A stretch of 51,397 nucleotides of DNA from Acanthaster planci (taxonomy: Eukaryota > Echinodermata > Asteroidea > Valvatida > Acanthasteridae). The notes under the pieces were generated by a model. The model saw nothing but the letters and a program-made list of their open reading frames with translations, did not search any database and was not told the DNA's origin. A program made the position numbers and the translations under genes. Of this stretch, positions 1-11,537 are shown piece after piece. How positions within the stretch are numbered: position 1 is the first letter of the stretch; the number at the start of each line of letters is the position of its first letter. Location: contig NW_019091454.1 of assembly GCF_001949145.1 (NCBI RefSeq), positions 507,997 through 559,393 on the forward strand, written 5' to 3'.

Positions 1-89
1 CACTTCAATACTTCACATATAATCTCCCATTCTTCAAATGTCTGCAAAAAGCATGGAACACGCTGAACATCACAAATGTATACTCCTAC
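1..89 (-). other. INTS4 intron, 5' part only
   Basis: This stretch starts with the GTAGGA donor of exon H and runs off the window edge. A possible acceptor (CTTTTTGCAG, ending near 42) would give a 48-bp intron and then a short frame with a stop. Such an intron would be far smaller than any other in the gene, so I do not call an exon here. Confidence 0.5.
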
Positions 90-363
90 CTGATAATAAG
101 CTGCATAAGACTGACCGCAGACTGTCTACTCATAGTGTCTAAATGCTGAACATTTTCCAGAGTCTGGGCAAGGAAAATACTATGGCCCTGCTCATCACTA
201 AGTGGTCCATGTGATGACTCCAAACTCCTTGATGATATGTACTGTAAGACAAGAACATCAATGAGTAGTATATTACCCCTCTGAATACTGTAACATCTGA
301 ACTGATCACAAATTGCAATGTCATCATAAAAACCTCGGGGGGATTCCTTGATGTCCAAGATAT
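90..363 (-). CDS. INTS4: INTS4 exon H (start of C-terminal half)
   Basis: A 274-nt exon whose later part matches INTS4 well: FLAQTLENVQHLD corresponds to the family's FLQQSLERVYSLQHLD, and SLMQLIIR to ELLEFTIR. Earlier, ICDQFRCYS corresponds to FSDHTFRHYAY. The preferred acceptor (GCTAAGATAAG, exon from 363) has a weak pyrimidine tract. It enters in phase 1, which fits the T left by exon G and gives Tyr, the residue expected there. The next ~15 residues (ILDIKESPRGFYDD) do not resemble other INTS4 proteins and are a few residues short, so a small exon between G and H may be missing. The donor is ATCAG|GTAGGA after position 90, phase 2. Confidence 0.82.
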
Positions 364-609
364 CTTATCTTAGCCACGCTTAAAATGAAAGAAATACTTT
401 AAAGTACTCATCACCAACGTGATGCTCTACACACTATTCTAAATATTCTACACTGTACATGTATTTTAAGGAGAGAAGACCGTGGGGGTGGGGAAGCACG
501 AAGCTGCTTCGGTTTAAAAGGGTTTTCAAAAAAATCATTGAACTAAATTGTTATATAATGGCCCCAAATGGAAATAAAACAATGGAAAGTTTACAATCCA
601 TGTCATCTT

Positions 610-1260
610 GATACATGTCGATGACTTGTCATATAATTTTACGACTATCAGATGAAATCAATTTCCATCTCGAACCTTACCCTTTCTAGCTATCTGCAAA
701 GTTCATCCAGATGGGGCATGTACTTAACAAGATATTGGGTTTAAATGCCCCTTTAATGTCACGTACATGACTTGTCACTAATGACTTCATTGTCACATCA
801 AATGAATTTGGGTCTAAACCCTTCATCTTAGAGCTACACACAAAGTTACAGCCCAATCGGACATGTACTTCACCAGATATAATGCTCTAAAGAGTCCTTT
901 AATATCATGTGACTTGTTACCTGAGGACGTAATCATCACATCAAGTCAGTCAGGATCTAAAACCCTTCCCCTCCAAGCTACACACAAAGTTTCAGTCCAA
1001 TTGGATGTGTACTGCTTAGGATATAGCACTTTAAACAGTGCCCCTTTAATATCACATGACTTGTCACCAGATGAAGTCATAATCACATGAGGTCAATCTG
1101 AGTCTAAAACCCTTCCTATTCAAGCTACATGAATACACAAAGTTTCAACCCAATTGGACATGTACTTCACGAGATACAGTGTTTTAAAGAGTGCCCCTTT
1201 AATATCATTTGACTTGTCTCCTGATGAAGAAAAAATCACATAAGGTCTATTAGGGTCTAA
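610..1260 (+). repeat. Tandem satellite, ~145-153 bp unit, at least four copies
   Basis: The landmark CAATTGGACATGTACTTCAC recurs in diverged form at about 716, 861, 1005 and 1158, giving spacings of 145, 144 and 153 bp. Between landmarks the order is constant: GATATAATGCTTTAAAGAGT, then CCCTTTAATATCA, TGTGACTTGTCACC, GATGACGTCATCACAT, a TCAGTCAGG-TCTAAAACCCTTCC segment and CAAGCTACACACAAAGTTTCA. The array lies in an INTS4 intron. A second array of the same family, in the other orientation, lies at 31500-32830. Confidence 0.85.
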
Positions 1261-2941
1261 TGTATAGGAAAGTTTTCTAGCTTGTGGCCTTGATGTGTGC
1301 CCCTAACGCAAACTCAGTCAGATCGACAACAGTGCAAAAGCAGTCTTCCTATTGGAAAACATGGAAATAAATAAAAAAATCTGGTTAAATCTGAATCGCT
1401 AACAAATGTAGACAAGGTCTGTGTGGTCCCCTTAAATGTGCAGTTTTTCATAGCCAGAGTAATGTCTACATAACAGTACCTTTATTCAAAAATTAAAAGC
1501 TGTATATTCAAATACTCATAAAGAACCTTTCATTTTGCAGTAAAACCAGTCTGCATTTAAGGCAACATGAATGTCACGAACGTGTCCACATGTTTCTTCC
1601 ATTCAAAATCCATCAACATACCTTTCAGTGTACATCCAAAACACATTTTCAACTGACAAATGTGGTACCAAATTGTTAATTATGGGCACAAAGTAAACTG
1701 AAGGTGGAAAACGGGAGGTTAGTTATCTGGAAACTAGTTTTGTTCAATAATACAGAACTCTCTGTACCTCTCAGAAAGGGGGAGCCATATTGGCCCGGTG
1801 CAATACAGCAAAGGATGTCTTAATACTTAAGAGGGATGATGGTGAGATGAAAAAAAAAATCTCCATTTGTAAAATGTAACTTCAAATTAATCCAAATTCT
1901 CTTTTAGCCTATGAATTCATTTATTTACCTCTTATAAAAGTTTTGCGCTTATCAAAAGCCTCTTTACCATAACGTGAACTCCTACAACAGTTCCATGTGC
2001 CACAATCGTAACATGCATGCCTGCATCACACATAGTCTTTGTCAATACACACTACTTATGCTTGACCTTGCACCCATTAACAGACGTAATATTAAAACAA
2101 ACTGCACTATACAGTTTGTTTTATTATGAATTGGAATGTATTACTGTATTATACTGTATAATTTGCCAACTACAGTCAGCCTACCATCCTTGGAAAACAG
2201 TACAAAATTTCTGTTTGCACACAAAGAAAATCAGTATTCCAGGAACACAGACTTCGTAGCTAGACTTAATTCCAAGCATGCAATTTTAGGATTATTTGGC
2301 AATCCCCATTTTGTGAGCTTACTAATGGTGTGCACCACCTTTAAAGTTGTTTTTGAATTACAGATGGTATAAGCACTGTAAATTCACTGAGGTTGGACAC
2401 AACTTCAGCAAATTTTCAAGACATCAAATTCATCTCTCACTTGCATCAGCTTCCAGCATGAACCAGTCCCATGTACATGAAAAATACATATGAAGACGTC
2501 CAAAAATTGAAGACTGTCCTTGACATGTGCATTTGGTTAAAATCAGCTTTCAACTTATTCAATCTAATTATCTTGTTGAGGATACTACATGGTAATCTGC
2601 CTAATGAAGAGCACCTTCACTTCTTCAGTTCTTGTACTAGTATTTCCCAAAAGGATGAAGGTCGAAGCTAACAATCATGCGACTACCAAGTGACACTCCA
2701 GATTTTTCTATGCAAGAACCACTCCCTAAGTGTAGCTTATGTTTTGCTGTTTCATCTCTATCAATGATATCTATACACTGAGGGTAGTGGAGCTTGGCCT
2801 TTGCTCACAATATAAATTCCATTTTTTTCTAATCAAAGGCAGTAACACCTTAACCAAACTTACATCAACCAAGAACGACATTACCTTGAAATGATAGACT
2901 AATAGCTCATTACCATCACCTCACCATCAAATGTCTATGGC

Positions 2942-3209
2942 CAGGGAACAATTTCAAGGTGCTGCTTACCGTTAAGCAAACTTCTTTTTGCTACCCATAG
3001 CACAAAAGTGTGCTTGACGGTAAGTGTATTTCACGGACAACATTTCACACTGGTTGAGCTTGGCACAAAAATTGCATGGGCGTTTAAAGAGAATCAATCC
3101 ATGGTTACGTCTCTATTAAGCTGAGCAAATTTTTCTCTGAGAGTAAGCCTTTAGCTGTGTTTACTGCTTACGTAAATTGTGTGATTAGCAGTAAAGCGAA
3201 ATTGGGCCC
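2942..3209. mobile_element. MITE with GGG(C/A)(C/A)CAATTTC termini
   Basis: The left end reads CAGGGAACAATTTCAAGGTG and the right end, reverse-complemented, begins GGGCCCAATTTCGCTTTACT. Internally there is an imperfect hairpin of CTTACCGTTAAGC type sequences. There is no coding capacity over ~270 bp. Terminal inverted repeats, small size and internal palindromes fit a non-autonomous DNA transposon. The superfamily is not assigned and no clear target-site duplication was seen. Confidence 0.55.
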
Positions 3210-3556
3210 ACTATTTTATTATTATTTTATTTAACTATTAACTATTACCTTCACATAAGGCACAAGGTGGGGTAGGCTATCTCTCAGGTATGAGTAATGT
3301 CTGATTGTATAATCAGGAAACAAGGATACCATGGTAGGGCATTCTGCTGCAGAATTCAAAATAAGAATCATCACACCAATATCTACAAACAAACATTAAG
3401 GACAAATCACATATGACTGGCTCATTATAAAGGAAAACCTGCATTTTTCTTTAGATTCTTGTGTGCTAAAGCATTAAACTATTTTCAAAATATGCAAGAC
3501 CAATTTAACTAATTATGCTGTGATACTATCAAATGTATGCCATCCAGTGTTATATA

Positions 3557-3745
3557 TTTGAGACCACAATGTCAAGACTGAGACCAAGGCCTTCGAGACT
3601 GAGACGAGGACCGAGACCCACTCTTGCAAGACCAAGACTTCCAAACCGAGACTTTTGCCTGTTGAGACTGACACTTTTGCAGACTGAGAAAAGACATGGT
3701 CTTCCGAGACCAAGACTGAGACTATTGCAAGACCAAACACTGAAA
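3557..3745. repeat. GAGACC/AAGACT minisatellite, copy 1
   Basis: About 190 bp made of irregular GAGACC, AAGACT, GAGACT and AAGACC hexamers. Long reading frames on both strands here (Ser/Val/Leu-rich on one, Arg/Pro/Leu-rich on the other) are by-products of the repeat. The same repeat recurs at 7845-8030. Confidence 0.85.
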
Positions 3746-3959
3746 ATGTATACTATTTTACAACAAAAATAAATGAAGACAAGCAACATAAGCCCATGAA
3801 ATTATACTTACCATATAAATTAAGAAATTAACATATGCAACATTTCATTACAAATAAATCGATTAAATATTTCAAGACTCAAAACTTTTTAACACAATGC
3901 AGTTGTGATAAGCTGCAGACTTTTGATGTCAATATCATTAGCAGGCAAATGGTTTAATT

Positions 3960-5050
3960 ATGACCATGAACTGCCAAGCCTATTTTCATTTAATTTCAAC
4001 TAAGGTCACAAACGGAACATACATGTACTCGATTGCTTGGAAGGAGATGTTCCCAATAGTAGTAGCCACAGAAATATGGGGTTATGAATTAATCAGGAAG
4101 CAAGTTGTATTTTTTACGGATAATATGTCGGTTGTGCACATAATTAATAAACAGTCATCGCTATGCCCCCAAATCATGGCACTTTGCGCTAGTGTTTGAA
4201 ATACAACACATGCTTCAAAGCGGTGCATGTGGCCAAAAAAACCTATAATTGCGGATGCATTGTCTCGTTCTCAGCTTCACAGAGTCAAACGGGTTGCTCC
4301 AAATGTGAGAGCAGAGCCAGTTGCTTTACCCAAATGGCTGTGTGAGATTAAGCCCATAGGCTCATGTCCATGTTGCTAGCTCCTGGCACCACAGACGCGT
4401 ACCAGCGGGCAGTGAATGTGTTTGAAGATTTACCGGCTAAGTGCACTTAGCACAAGGGTGGCCTGTCACAACGCATCAAATCTTAGCCTTCATTGCAGCT
4501 CTCTCCTGAAAGGGAATGGTTTCATCTTCAATTGCGTTACATGTTGCAGGATTGGCCTTTGTCCACAAAAGCCATAAATGGCAAGACCCGACTCAGCACT
4601 TTTTAATTAAGAAATTGTTATTAGGGCACAAAAGAAAACAGGAGAGTGCCAGGCGCCCGATCATGTGGGACAAATTGACACAAAAAATACCAACACTACC
4701 AGCAGTATGCACTTCTGCTAATGAGGCATTGCTAATCAGAGCTGCTTTCCTTTTGGCTTACTTTGGGTTCTTAAGAGTGGGAGAATTCACCGTAACTGGC
4801 GAAGTGGGGAAACGTACCAAGTTCTCGCTCGATCGGACATTGAATTATCTGATGGGCCTACACTACTTGTGTGCATTTGCTATTCCAAAACAGATCAACA
4901 AGGGCGAACAGTGACCCTTAATACCCCAGCATGCTGAAGGGGCCGTGTTTTCGCACACTGCGGCTGTTCCTTCCACTCTGTTGCATAACTTAGTCCGCAA
5001 TCCTTCAGAACGTTGTGTACCACCGAGGGTGGCTCAAAAAGAATTCATCA
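3960..5050 (+). pseudogene. DIRS-like retrotransposon fragment: RNase H and tyrosine recombinase
   Basis: In order along the plus strand: an RNase H segment (3960-4200; WKEMFPIVVATEIWGYEL, FFTDNMSVVHIINKQSS), then a linker with the DIRS-typical ADALSRSQLHRV (about 4253-4290), then a tyrosine-recombinase N-terminal/core region (4516-4914; ALHVAGLAFVHKSHKWQD, LLIRAAFLLAYFGFLRVGEF). DIRS elements integrate with a tyrosine recombinase instead of a DDE integrase. The parts lie in different frames with stops between them. The reverse transcriptase to the left and the recombinase C-terminus are missing or unrecognisable, so the copy is dead. Confidence 0.88.
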
Positions 5051-5439
5051 CAGAACCCTTGATAGGGTCAGAAATTACTTAACTAATTTTGAGAGACGTC
5101 AGTTAAATAACTCTTAGAACCCACCTGGGGATCTCAGCGTCCTAGCAAAGTTTGTTTTTGACTGATAGGTGTATTTATCAAATGAAGGTCCAGATAGACC
5201 AATTGCTGATTTTAAAGCTGTCATTCAAAGTGCAGGGTCGGTACAGTGAGCCCCAAAATATTCATGCCTCCAGTAAATTTTAAATGTCTGTCAGATAAAG
5301 TTGTTTTGTTTTGGCCCGTCCACTTGTTCCTGTAGCCAAATAAGAGTGGCCCCAAATCAGACAAAGTACAAATCAGAAAAACTTAGGTTAGATTGTATAT
5401 TTTAAGGAGTCACATGTAGTTAGATGTTTGTTTCTGAGT

Positions 5440-6400
5440 CACACCCTGATTGAGCAAGCTTTAAGTGAGAGCTTAGCAAAGTAGTCAGTCAAGAATTGTT
5501 ATGAGTACAATTATTGTCATGTCATTACCCCCTTCGCGATGGATGACGGTAAGAGCTGCCGTAAAAATTGAGATACTCAGTCCGCTTTTCAGCTATTATT
5601 CTCGGCCCACGCTCGAGCCAACACGGTGAAAGAAGGCATACCCTGGCTCTTGTATATATGGTGATTGGCCTTTGTGTGTTGTCAAGAAATGAAAAGGCTG
5701 AATTTGCATCAAAATCACCAGCTTCACAATAGTCCCCACTTTGAAAAGAGGCAACAGGAATGTGGAAGCGCGAGTAGAGCCGCATGCCACCGAACAATGA
5801 GTCTTTTCACTGTGTAATTCAAAGTGTACAGAGCACGCAGGGCGACAAACCGAGACTTTGCGATTTGGCAGGTGGCCTTATTACATTATTGCTATGTGAC
5901 TAGAAGGAATGCATTGTTGAGTCGAGTGCTTTGGAGTGACACAAGCGCTAGTTCAGGGAGCCACAGAACAAGCTCAAAGTTGGAGCTTAGCAAGTATTGA
6001 GTTTGAGAATTGTTATGAGAACTGTTATTGTCACATCATTGGGCTACATTATTGTTAATTTGTGTCTAGAAGAAAGGCACTGTTGAGTTAATTACTTGGA
6101 GTGATGCATCTTGTAGTTTATGGAGCCATGGAACAAGCTCAAAGGTGAAGCTGGGCAAAGTATTGAGTTTGAGAATTGTTAGGAGCACTATCATCATCTT
6201 AGCAGTTGACCTAAGGTCTGCATGAAGACTTTAGTTTGGGCATTAATCAGATTGCAATGCTTCAAAGGTTCAGTGATGGGGGTTTAAATACTACATGGGT
6301 AAAACCTATTGGGCTACAAGCTCAATGTTGGAGTTTAATAAAAGAGGGCAGTTGAGAATTGTATGGTATTATCATTGAGCTCATAGCATTGTTCCACGAC
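5440..6400 (+). repeat. Degenerate tandem repeat, ~165 bp unit
   Basis: The segment GAGCCA(C/T)(A/G)GAACAAGCTCAAAG, followed by TATTGAGTTTGAGAATTGTTA, occurs at about 5958 and 6122. The neighbouring AGAAG(A/G)AA(T/G)GCA(C/T)TGTTGAGT occurs at about 5901 and 6068, so the period is about 164-167 bp. Diverged units are visible at about 5453-5525 and 6310-6395. A ~300-bp unrelated segment (about 5530-5830) interrupts the array. Confidence 0.7.
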
Positions 6401-7844
6401 TAACGGACGAGCAAACGGATGAGTAACTATTGCTGAGGGTGCTGGCTTGCGTTCACGGGTTGGCATTTCAGGTTTGCAGTCACCCCTTCCTTGGACTGTT
6501 GTATTGTTGCTAATTCCTATTGTGGCCAAAATGTGTACTGTTGTATTACTCCTTGCACTGGCAAGGATTAAATCTTCACATTTGGTAAAGGCTTGTTAAA
6601 CCATGCTTGTCGTCTGTACCGAGCGAATAATTAGAATGCTGCTGAAATAACCACAGAATTTGTCTCCAAGAGTGATTCTTTTCACGATATGATATGATCC
6701 TTACATTCATGCTAAATGTCTGAGTTTACCAGTGATGCTACTTTAATGATCACTGGACTGGTTAGAATGTCAGTTGGCAGAAAACAATCAACGACTGGTA
6801 TAGTGAATGAATGTAAGAAATGGTCATTTTCAACCTGAGTGACCCCACTGATGTGAACATTAAAACTTTTTCCATGAACAAAAACTAGAGAAATAGATAT
6901 CCAAATAAGATCTTGACTTATTGAGATGAAAAAAGAGGGAAAGAAAAATGGCATCAAGTTTAACATACTTTCAACATCGACATGCACTTCAAATACATAA
7001 GAGGTTCTTGTTGCACTTAACATGAGAGTTTCAAGGATTCAAGCTGAAATTCTGGCACAGTAAGGACGTGTTACAATTCAATCTGTGCTGACCACACGCT
7101 GAACCGGAGCACTCTGGTGCAAATAAAACTGATACTTCCATGTTGCTAAGTGAGGGATATTTCGTGTGGCGCTAATGCCCAAGCTTGTGAACTCATTTTA
7201 CATAACAGCATCACACCAATGCAGAAGCTATCCTGCATATCTCTGAAATAGTCTTTGTGCAAACATGCCTTCTGAACAGTGTTTCCTGCCCCCTTTACTG
7301 CTCCCTGTCAGCTCCATGTACTTCTCAAAACAAAACCACTACTGCCAATTCATATGATGTGACAGTGCCCTGATGTTTCTCCAAACTGAAGTTTTTGAAG
7401 CTGATGATGTCACAAAAGGTAGCACATAATGTAACAGCATGTAGCATATGAATGAAAGCATGCAGTAAGCCACATGCATAGTAATTACATGCACATTGTC
7501 CAAAAACACATGCAACAATCGGTGGATGTGTGCCAGTGAATTAAATTGCATACTGTGCTTCCAACCTCGTCTCCGTCGTGTTGGGCAATACACATGTACA
7601 TGTACTTCCCAAGGCTGCCTCCTGTGCTGGAAATAAGTAACAACCTAAGAAGAGGTTGCAGCACACCACATTGACTGAAGTCCATTCAAGCATCAATTTC
7701 ATTCTTTTATTATGAAAATTCGAACATAACTGTGTCATACTTACATCTAGTTGGAAACTAGACCCATGCAGAGGTCAGCTGGCGAGTGCATCCATGAGTG
7801 GTAGCTTGGTGCACATTTTGTTGTAGTCTCGACAGGTCTCAAGG

Positions 7845-8030
7845 GGGGGCCTGAAGACCCAAAACTTTGACATGCGAGACAGAGACTAAGACTAAGACCA
7901 GCACTTTCGAGACTCAGACCAACCCTACCGAGACTGAGACTTTGATAGGACGAGACCAAGACCGAGACTGAGACCACGAAAAAAGGTCTCGAGATGGTCT
8001 CAAGACCAAGACCAGATCATGACCTAAAAC
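7845..8030. repeat. GAGACC/AAGACT minisatellite, copy 2
   Basis: Same hexamer alphabet as copy 1, for example GAGACTAAGACTAAGACCAG. It ends in a near-palindromic GGTCTCGAGATGGTCTC. It sits about 240 bp from the donor side of INTS4 exon G. Confidence 0.82.
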
Positions 8031-8269
8031 ACTAATACCATCCCTCCCAACGGTTTTGAAGGATTAAAGGCTACAGTATAAAATGAATTATGGGCAACAG
8101 TACAATTCCTTCATGACATATAAGATTTATACAAACTATTCTTAAACTAAATCGTACCACTGAAGTTTTGTTCACATTGTAAACAATAAAAACAGCATTT
8201 AATTCAATCTCAGCAAAAGCCTTTGTTTTGCAGTTTCCGAGATTGCTTGATCTGATAGTGTAAGGATAC

Positions 8270-8385
8270 AGGCAGGATCATCCATGTCAGGTTCTGGTGT
8301 ATCAAAGTAGGGATGGGTTCCTAACAATTCAGGTACCAGTGTCAGCGTAAGATCATGGTGCGACTTGCCCAAGTGCTTCAGACAA
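8270..8385 (-). CDS. INTS4: INTS4 exon G
   Basis: A 116-nt exon, found by its conserved core LVPELLGTHPYFDTPEPDMD. It begins with one base completing the codon split from exon F, continues CLKHLGKSHHDLTLTLVPE, and ends DDPA plus one base (T). The acceptor is GCCAACAG (exon starts 8385) and the donor GCCT|GTATCC, a weak but valid GT site. Reading past the donor loses all similarity and soon meets a stop, which supports the exon end. It aligns with the human INTS4 block that follows SIWKC. Confidence 0.92.
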
Positions 8386-8794
8386 CTGTTGGCACATCAA
8401 AATAAGAAAATGTATTATTCCAACTAAATTTAAGTACAAACAAGAATAGGCAAAACAGAGAAAAGTTTCAGAAAAGGGATGGTAACTCTCCAATTTTCCC
8501 CTAACCTTGGGTAGTTTGACTTTCTTCAGATAGCAAAGCTTACTGTCTTTATTAATGAGCATTGAAGAGTCCATAACAATACTATTACTTTTGTGCAATA
8601 AGTATCAGCACTATTTGGCACCCATTACAATGTACTGGTTATTTGCATGAAAAAGTACATGATCTAAACTATCAAGGTTTCCACACTTTTTCAGACAAAT
8701 GGGTGCACTGTTGCTGTGATGCCATTTAAGAACTCGCTGTTCACTTTTAGCATTTTTATTGTGGGGGTTTTGCCTCTGGCATGTATTTATAAAC

Positions 8795-8945
8795 AAGGTA
8801 CACTCAGTGCTGTCTAAGGTCTTGAAAACACAGCTTTCTCATGAGGGATTCAAACCTATGACCTCCTCATTACAATGTACAACATGTCTTACCACTTGAC
8901 CACTGAACTTACTACGGTTGGCTGGCTGGTTCAACTTACATAAAC
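8795..8945 (-). repeat. tRNA-derived SINE, copy 1 (minus)
   Basis: Read on the minus strand, the head has a tRNA-like A box (TTCAGTGGTCAAGTGGTAAG, plus-strand 8889-8909) and a near-consensus RNA polymerase III B box (GGTTTGAATCCC, 8845-8856). The body then reads TTAGACAGCACTGAGTG. It is too diverged to fold as a functional tRNA and shares its body with the plus-strand copy at 9062-9235. Confidence 0.75.
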
Positions 8946-9061
8946 AGTGGGGACTACAGAAAATACATGTATTTCCATAAGTTGTGATTCTTTTCTCAAA
9001 TAATGTAATTTTTAACATCTGAATAAAACTTGACAACTTACACCTGGCTTGAATCGGTCAG

Positions 9062-9235
9062 CAAATCTTGGCAAGCTCAGTAATATGACGTCTGCGTTAG
9101 TAAGCAAGAGGTTGTTGGTTCAGGTCCCAACCAACTGTGGTTTTCACAAACTTCAGACAGCACTGAGTGTCTAGTACTGATAAAGACAAGTCTGTGTGGA
9201 CTTTCTTACAAAAAGTACTTTTTATAAAAAAATAC
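9062..9235 (+). repeat. tRNA-derived SINE, copy 2 (plus)
   Basis: The head reads AAGCTCAGTAATATGACGTC (A-box region from about 9073) and has a degraded B box GGTTCAGGTCCC (9117-9128). The body contains TTCACAAACTTCAGACAGCA and CTGAGTGT (9144-9170). The body matches the reverse complement of 8801-8820, so the two copies form an inverted pair about 130 bp apart. Confidence 0.72.
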
Positions 9236-11537
9236 ATTGTTATTATAGGAACAGTGTGGTCCAAATGTTTATCCAAACTAGCTCTCTGACAATATTTTCT
9301 AGAAAACTTTGCTCACTAGCCTACATGTAAGTCACAAACTGAAATAACAATGAATCAGCAAAAGACACGATATTTCACAAGCAAAAGGAACTTTATAAGA
9401 CAAATTTGGTTACTGCAACTTTCAGCATTCCTCCCAGAATGATATCACAGTTTTGCAAAGATTAATCAAGGTTCATTAAAAGCCAGAAATGTAATGTGTT
9501 TTTGTATGCCTGTGTATTCAATGAGCCTAGTTCTGCCACTGCAGTTTTGCTATGAAAAAACCAAAGGGCACTACCGTGGAAAACTGCTGATGAGCATCTC
9601 CATACAGAACATTTGGATATACTGAACATCCCCCTTGGCTCCCAAATATTTTATGCACTTTTACCGAACATTACAAATTTACTAAAAATAAAAGAAACAT
9701 GTAGAACTTATAATAATAACTCAAACTTGAAGGAAGTCACTATTACGACAGTACAACTGCTAATGCATAGCAAGGTCTTTACTGTTCACGGGTAGCCTAC
9801 AATGCATGTTTATGTATGTGTCCACGGCAGCCATGTGCGTAAGGCCAGCTGCCAAGTGCATGTATGCAACCTTGGAAACTCTGATGTGAAAAACTTTGCA
9901 TGATAATTGATACAAAGCCGGGTGATTTGACCTCAAAAAATCACCGAAACAGAATAGACCCTTGCATTTGTTACTTATCATTTGTTACTTAATTTGCAGT
10001 ATGCACATCCACTGCTACTGGATTCAGGCATAGCCTGTTTATTAAAGTGTCATTTTACCAGAAGGAACCGGAGTAAACGTACTGCATGTCGCATGCGATT
10101 TTTAAGCAACAACTCATGGAAAACTTGATTTTATTTCACAATTCTACTTCCAGTACAGAATAACAAAAGTGACATATGAAAGGAAATGAACAACAAAATG
10201 CAAAACTTTCCATGTTGTTTATTTGTAACTTTATTTTTTAGGTGTGTAAGTGTTGTCCCCAAATCCTCATACCAGCATGTTTTGTATGGCAGGCATGCAC
10301 ACGTTTGAATGGGCTAGCATTCAGAAAGGGTGTCAGAGTAATTATACATGTACGTGGGTAATACTAAAAGCAGCAAAACACCGCAGCGAGAAACTCACAA
10401 AAAGTATTGGAAACCGAAACAAGAGGTGTAAAGTAGAAAAAAAACGGAATCAGTTTGAAGTAAATTTTTTATATATTAAAAGGGATTCTCTTCACGCAAA
10501 AATGTTTCAATCTCACTTTCCCCCCAAAAGCATAATGGTATTGTTTAAAACGGAACATGGTGGCCATTTCTGAGCTCAGTGGACAGCAAGAGGATTTTCA
10601 TCAACGAAAACTACAATTCCTGTGTGTCCAGATCAAATTTGCTCCACGCCTATGAGATAGTAAACTGAGAATGGATAGTAGACTTCCATTGACTTGTAAA
10701 CTGATGTGCCAGTATGGCCATGAAGCATTCTTGCACACACACACATGCATAGGATGTACATGTCTAGGACAGTGTCCTCATTGTATCACGTCATGGACAC
10801 AAGTTGATACCAGTAACTTCACTGCTCGATGAAGTCACCTGTCATCATCCCCTGATCATATGCAGATGGACCCTGTAAGTTCATTGTTTGCGCACTGAGA
10901 ATGCCCTGTGCTTCATGGATTTTGCACAATAAAATTAAAAGATCTTCAATTTGACTGGTACAACAGCAAAAACTCTAGCTTTCCTCGACTTTTTTCAACG
11001 CAGTTAATTCAAACATGATATTAGTCAGTAGAATGGAAACTGGAAAATGTTATACCCCTAAATCAGCCAATCTTGCAAACTCACAGCAAAAACCAATGGT
11101 GTAAACCTCCCTTTACTCAAACTTGCAATTTCATAGAAACTGGCAGCCAAGGAAGTGATCAATAACACCCTGTGAGGTGACTTATGATGACATCATTATG
11201 ATGTCAATGTAAGTACACATCTTCAGCCTGAGGTGCAAATGTTAACTTGGTTGAAGATTTACAACTGACTGAAGTGCCGCCAAAAATAAAACCTGTACAA
11301 AGTCTATGGAATTTGGGATAGAAAAATAAGGGAGAAAAAAAATTTCTTCACAAAACTATGGCTTTCCTGCAGCTTGCAGCAAAGCCAATAACTTGAGGCA
11401 ATGCAAGCCTACCTGATAGTACACTGTACAAAAGTTTTAGTGTTGAATATTGCTGCCACATAAACAATTGACATGTACATGTGTGCTTGTGCATGCATGT
11501 AGGCTGTTGAACTGGTCTTCAACATATGTAAACTTAC

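Larger units (their letters stand above)
364..8269 (-). other. INTS4 intron between exons G and H (7.9 kb)
   Basis: Repeat-filled intron. Recognisable contents are listed separately: the ~145-bp array (about 610-1260), a MITE (2942-3209), two minisatellites (3557-3745, 7845-8030), a DIRS fragment (3960-5050) and a ~165-bp array (about 5440-6400). The spans 1270-2940, 3210-3550 and 6400-7840 show no coding or RNA signal that I can support. Confidence 0.8.
8386..11537 (-). other. INTS4 intron between exons F and G (3.2 kb)
   Basis: Contains the two SINEs described separately. The remaining sequence (about 8400-8790 and 9240-11530) shows no coding or RNA signal I can support, apart from short CA and TACATG runs near 10735-10765 and 11470. 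Confidence 0.75.

Noticed and set aside
42-89. A 48-bp intron after INTS4 exon H
   Set aside because: It is much shorter than all other introns of the gene and the following frame meets a stop after about a dozen codons.
863-1090. A peptide similar to one encoded on the minus strand at 32517-32714
   Set aside because: The similarity comes from the shared satellite unit, not from a gene family; frames break from unit to unit.
3533-3789. Long reading frames on both strands rich in Arg-Pro or Ser-Val-Leu
   Set aside because: They are translations of the GAGACC/AAGACT minisatellite, open on both strands because of composition.
6712-7023. A minus-strand frame (103 codons) that can be made to look like the beta-rich C-terminus of INTS4
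   Set aside because: The apparent similarity is only a hydrophobic pattern. Its position between exons F and H is wrong for the C-terminus, because exon H, which encodes an earlier part of the protein, lies further downstream.
8839-9130. Possible true tRNA genes
   Set aside because: A and B boxes are recognisable, but the sequences do not give an acceptor stem or anticodon arm of a functional tRNA and are followed by a shared SINE body.
9760-9981. A frame containing FGDFLRSNHPALYQL, resembling the INTS4 segment after SIWK
   Set aside because: No acceptor gives the required phase, and the true matching exon is at 8270-8385.
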